From positions 30,766-38,351 of the forward strand of contig DAVI01000011.1 in assembly GCA_002505495.1 (NCBI GenBank): a stretch of 7,586 nt of DNA. Reading direction: 5' to 3'. The notes below the pieces were generated by a model. It was given only the letters and a program-made list of their open reading frames with translations. It was not told the origin of the DNA and made no database searches. This stretch comes from Euryarchaeota archaeon UBA59 (GTDB lineage: Archaea > Thermoplasmatota > Poseidoniia > Poseidoniales > Thalassarchaeaceae). Both the position numbers and the translations under genes were made by a program. Of the stretch, positions 5,873-7,586 are shown in pieces; the stretch's first letter is position 1; each line of letters opens with the position of its first letter.

Positions 5873-7586
5873 GTGAGCGGTAACGAAGAGAGAGTCAACA
5901 CCCTGATGTCACTACTCAAGAGACGCGGCATCATCTTCCCTGCCTTCGAGATTCATGGCGGGGTAGCCGGCCTCTTCGACTACGGCCCAGTCGGAGGCCG
6001 TCTGTTGCGCAAAGTACAGCAGGCATGGCGTGAGCACTGGCTCTCCCTTGGCAATGTAGTGGAAATCGACAGTCCGACTCTGACACCCCATTCCGTGCTA
6101 GAGGCGAGTGGTCATGTCGGAGCCTTCAACGACCACGCATCAGAGTGCGCAGCCTGTGGCGCCGTCTTCCGAAGCGACCACCTGCTCGAGGAGCACCATC
6201 CCAACCCTGATTCCCTAGCAGCAGAGCAGTTGGATTCTCTGTTTGCAGAGAACGGTGTCGCTTGCCCCTCTTGTGGCAAGGCCGAATGGCTGGCCGCTCG
6301 ACAGATGAATCTGATGTTCGCTACATCAATCGGTGCGGTCGGTGGTGGTAGACAGGCCTACATGCGACCCGAAACCGCGCAGGGGATGTTCCTCACCTTC
6401 CCAAATGTCAAGCGGCACTTTAGAGGGCGTCTGCCGTTCGGCGTCATCCAGGTCGGCAAGGGATACCGTAACGAAATTAGTCCCCGACAAGGGGTGATTC
6501 GCCAGCGAGAGTTCAACATGGCTGAGTTGGAGTACTTCGTCGACCCCGAATCACCAACCGTTCACGACCTCTCGCCCTGGGATGGCAAACCGTTCAACCT
6601 CGTGCCCGACCCCGCAGGTCCACACCCCGAGCCAACCTCGATGACGATTGGGGACGCGGTCACCAAACAGCTCGTCCGAGACCAGACCGTTGGCCTCTTC
6701 ATGGCCCTCACACACGACTTCCTAACCTCGGTCGGTGCCGACCCCGCGAAGATTCGATTCCGCCAACACGAGGCAGATGAGATGGCACACTACGCCTCAG
6801 ACTGCTGGGACTTGGAGATGCACGGCGGCTACGGCTGGATTGAATGCGTAGGCATCGCCCACCGCGGCTGCTACGACTTGGCAGCCCACGAAGCCGCTAC
6901 CTCGAGTGGCGAACTGCGTGCATGGCGAGAGTTTGATGAGCCCAAGGAGGTTGACATGGAGGTTCTCGCTCCCATCGGGGCGGTGATCGGTCCAGCCTTC
7001 AGAGGACAAGCGGGGCTCGTCAACGATGCGCTCGCTGCGCTGCAGCCGTTGCCCGAATCCGTGCCGTTCAAACTGACTCTTTCCAATGAGGATGTCGTCA
7101 CCATCGAGGAAGGGATGGTGGAGCGGAAACGGGTACGCGAGACGATTCGTGGCGAATGGTATCTACCGCATGTGATTGAGCCGGCGTTTGGCTTGGACCG
7201 CATCATCTGGCATCTTTTGGACCACTCATTTGAGAAGACTGAGAAAGAGGGTGAAGAGTATGTCATTCTGCATCTTTCAGAGATTGTGGCGCCATACGAG
7301 GCTGTCGTCCTTCCACTGTTCGAGAAGGATGGAATGGGCGAGTTGGCTGGTCAGGTGCAGAAGCGAATCCTCGGTTTGCGCGGCATCAGTGCATATTACG
7401 ATGGCTCACGAAGCATCGGCAGGCGATATGCGAGGGCTGACGAGATAGGTGTACCGTGGGCGGTGACGGTTGACCATCAAAGCGTCGAGGATGGAACTGT
7501 CACCATTCGCCGGAGGGATGACCAAAAGCAGATTCGCACTTCTGTCGATGAACTCCTCGGGCACCTGAACGGCGGAACTCTCTCAG
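5873..7586 (+). CDS. glyS: glycine--tRNA ligase, archaeal/eukaryotic single-chain type (C-terminal end beyond the right edge)
   Basis: This class II synthetase charges tRNA-Gly with glycine using ATP in the cytoplasm. The window holds 571 codons. The N-terminal segment LKRRGIIFPAFEIHGGVAGL (15-34) leads into DYGPVG. Two CxxC pairs, CAAC (92-95) and CPSC (131-134), suggest a zinc-binding insertion. The catalytic core shows MNLMFATSIG (145-154), RPETAQG (165-171), motif 2 GYRNEISPRQGVIRQREF (197-214), RFRQHEADEMAHYA, WIECVGIAHRGCYDL (322-336) and motif 3 GLDR (440-443). The anticodon-binding domain starts near APYEAVVLPLF and contains SIGRRYARADEIG (514-526) and EDGTVTIRRRD. The NEISPRQG form marks the archaeal/eukaryotic branch. 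Family length is about 570-600, so the stop should lie shortly beyond the edge. GTG 5873 is chosen because no other in-frame start lies upstream in the spacer and GGAG precedes it. The gene is divergent from the ferredoxin gene and has no operon partner in view. Confidence 0.97.
   Translation, partial: MSGNEERVNTLMSLLKRRGIIFPAFEIHGGVAGLFDYGPVGGRLLRKVQQAWREHWLSLGNVVEIDSPTLTPHSVLEASGHVGAFNDHASECAACGAVFRSDHLLEEHHPNPDSLAAEQLDSLFAENGVACPSCGKAEWLAARQMNLMFATSIGAVGGGRQAYMRPETAQGMFLTFPNVKRHFRGRLPFGVIQVGKGYRNEISPRQGVIRQREFNMAELEYFVDPESPTVHDLSPWDGKPFNLVPDPAGPHPEPTSMTIGDAVTKQLVRDQTVGLFMALTHDFLTSVGADPAKIRFRQHEADEMAHYASDCWDLEMHGGYGWIECVGIAHRGCYDLAAHEAATSSGELRAWREFDEPKEVDMEVLAPIGAVIGPAFRGQAGLVNDALAALQPLPESVPFKLTLSNEDVVTIEEGMVERKRVRETIRGEWYLPHVIEPAFGLDRIIWHLLDHSFEKTEKEGEEYVILHLSEIVAPYEAVVLPLFEKDGMGELAGQVQKRILGLRGISAYYDGSRSIGRRYARADEIGVPWAVTVDHQSVEDGTVTIRRRDDQKQIRTSVDELLGHLNGGTLS

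Noticed and set aside
6848..6880. GlyRS motif reads GIAHRGCYDL where many homologs have GIADR
   Set aside because: This position varies in the family (for example HNR in some bacterial enzymes), so it is not evidence of a broken enzyme.
6871..7266. Minus-strand open frame of 131 codons under glyS
   Set aside because: It is antisense to a strongly conserved part of glyS and rich in Ser/Thr, as expected for a shadow frame.
1..7586. Mobile elements, CRISPR array, tRNA or rRNA genes
   Set aside because: No regularly spaced repeats, transposase motifs, terminal inverted repeats or tRNA T-loop signatures were found on either strand.

Overview
The window looks like archaeal chromosome. The best fit is a marine Thermoplasmatota lineage such as Ca. 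Poseidoniia (Marine Group II), but that placement is inference. The main evidence is the glycyl-tRNA synthetase at the right edge. Its catalytic core has the archaeal/eukaryotic motif-2 form (NEISPRQGVIRQREF) and two CxxC pairs, not the bacterial single-chain form. Rank below domain cannot be settled from this sequence.

Layout: positions 1-5219 are one uninterrupted minus-strand reading frame, 1739 codons with no stop before the left edge. It encodes an Lhr-type superfamily 2 helicase. The helicase core (about residues 1-845) is followed by a C-terminal extension of at least 890 residues. Positions 5220-5471 are an AT-rich non-coding leader. A small minus-strand 2x[4Fe-4S] ferredoxin gene lies at 5472-5783. 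An 89-bp divergent spacer (5784-5872) carries a perfect 6-bp-stem palindrome just before a Shine-Dalgarno-like GGAG. From 5873 to the right edge runs a plus-strand archaeal-type glyS that starts with GTG and is nearly complete.

The three genes do not form an obvious pathway. Ferredoxin and lhr are co-directional but 252 bp apart, so lhr probably has its own promoter. glyS is a divergent housekeeping gene. The most interesting item is the helicase. It has the long C-terminal architecture known from bacterial Lhr, with winged-helix modules and an AlkZ/HTH_42-like region. It also appears to carry two copies of the unit 'winged helix, then SDP(F/L), then beta-rich segment', about 355 residues apart, making it longer than typical Lhr. 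No mobile element, CRISPR array, tRNA or rRNA was seen.
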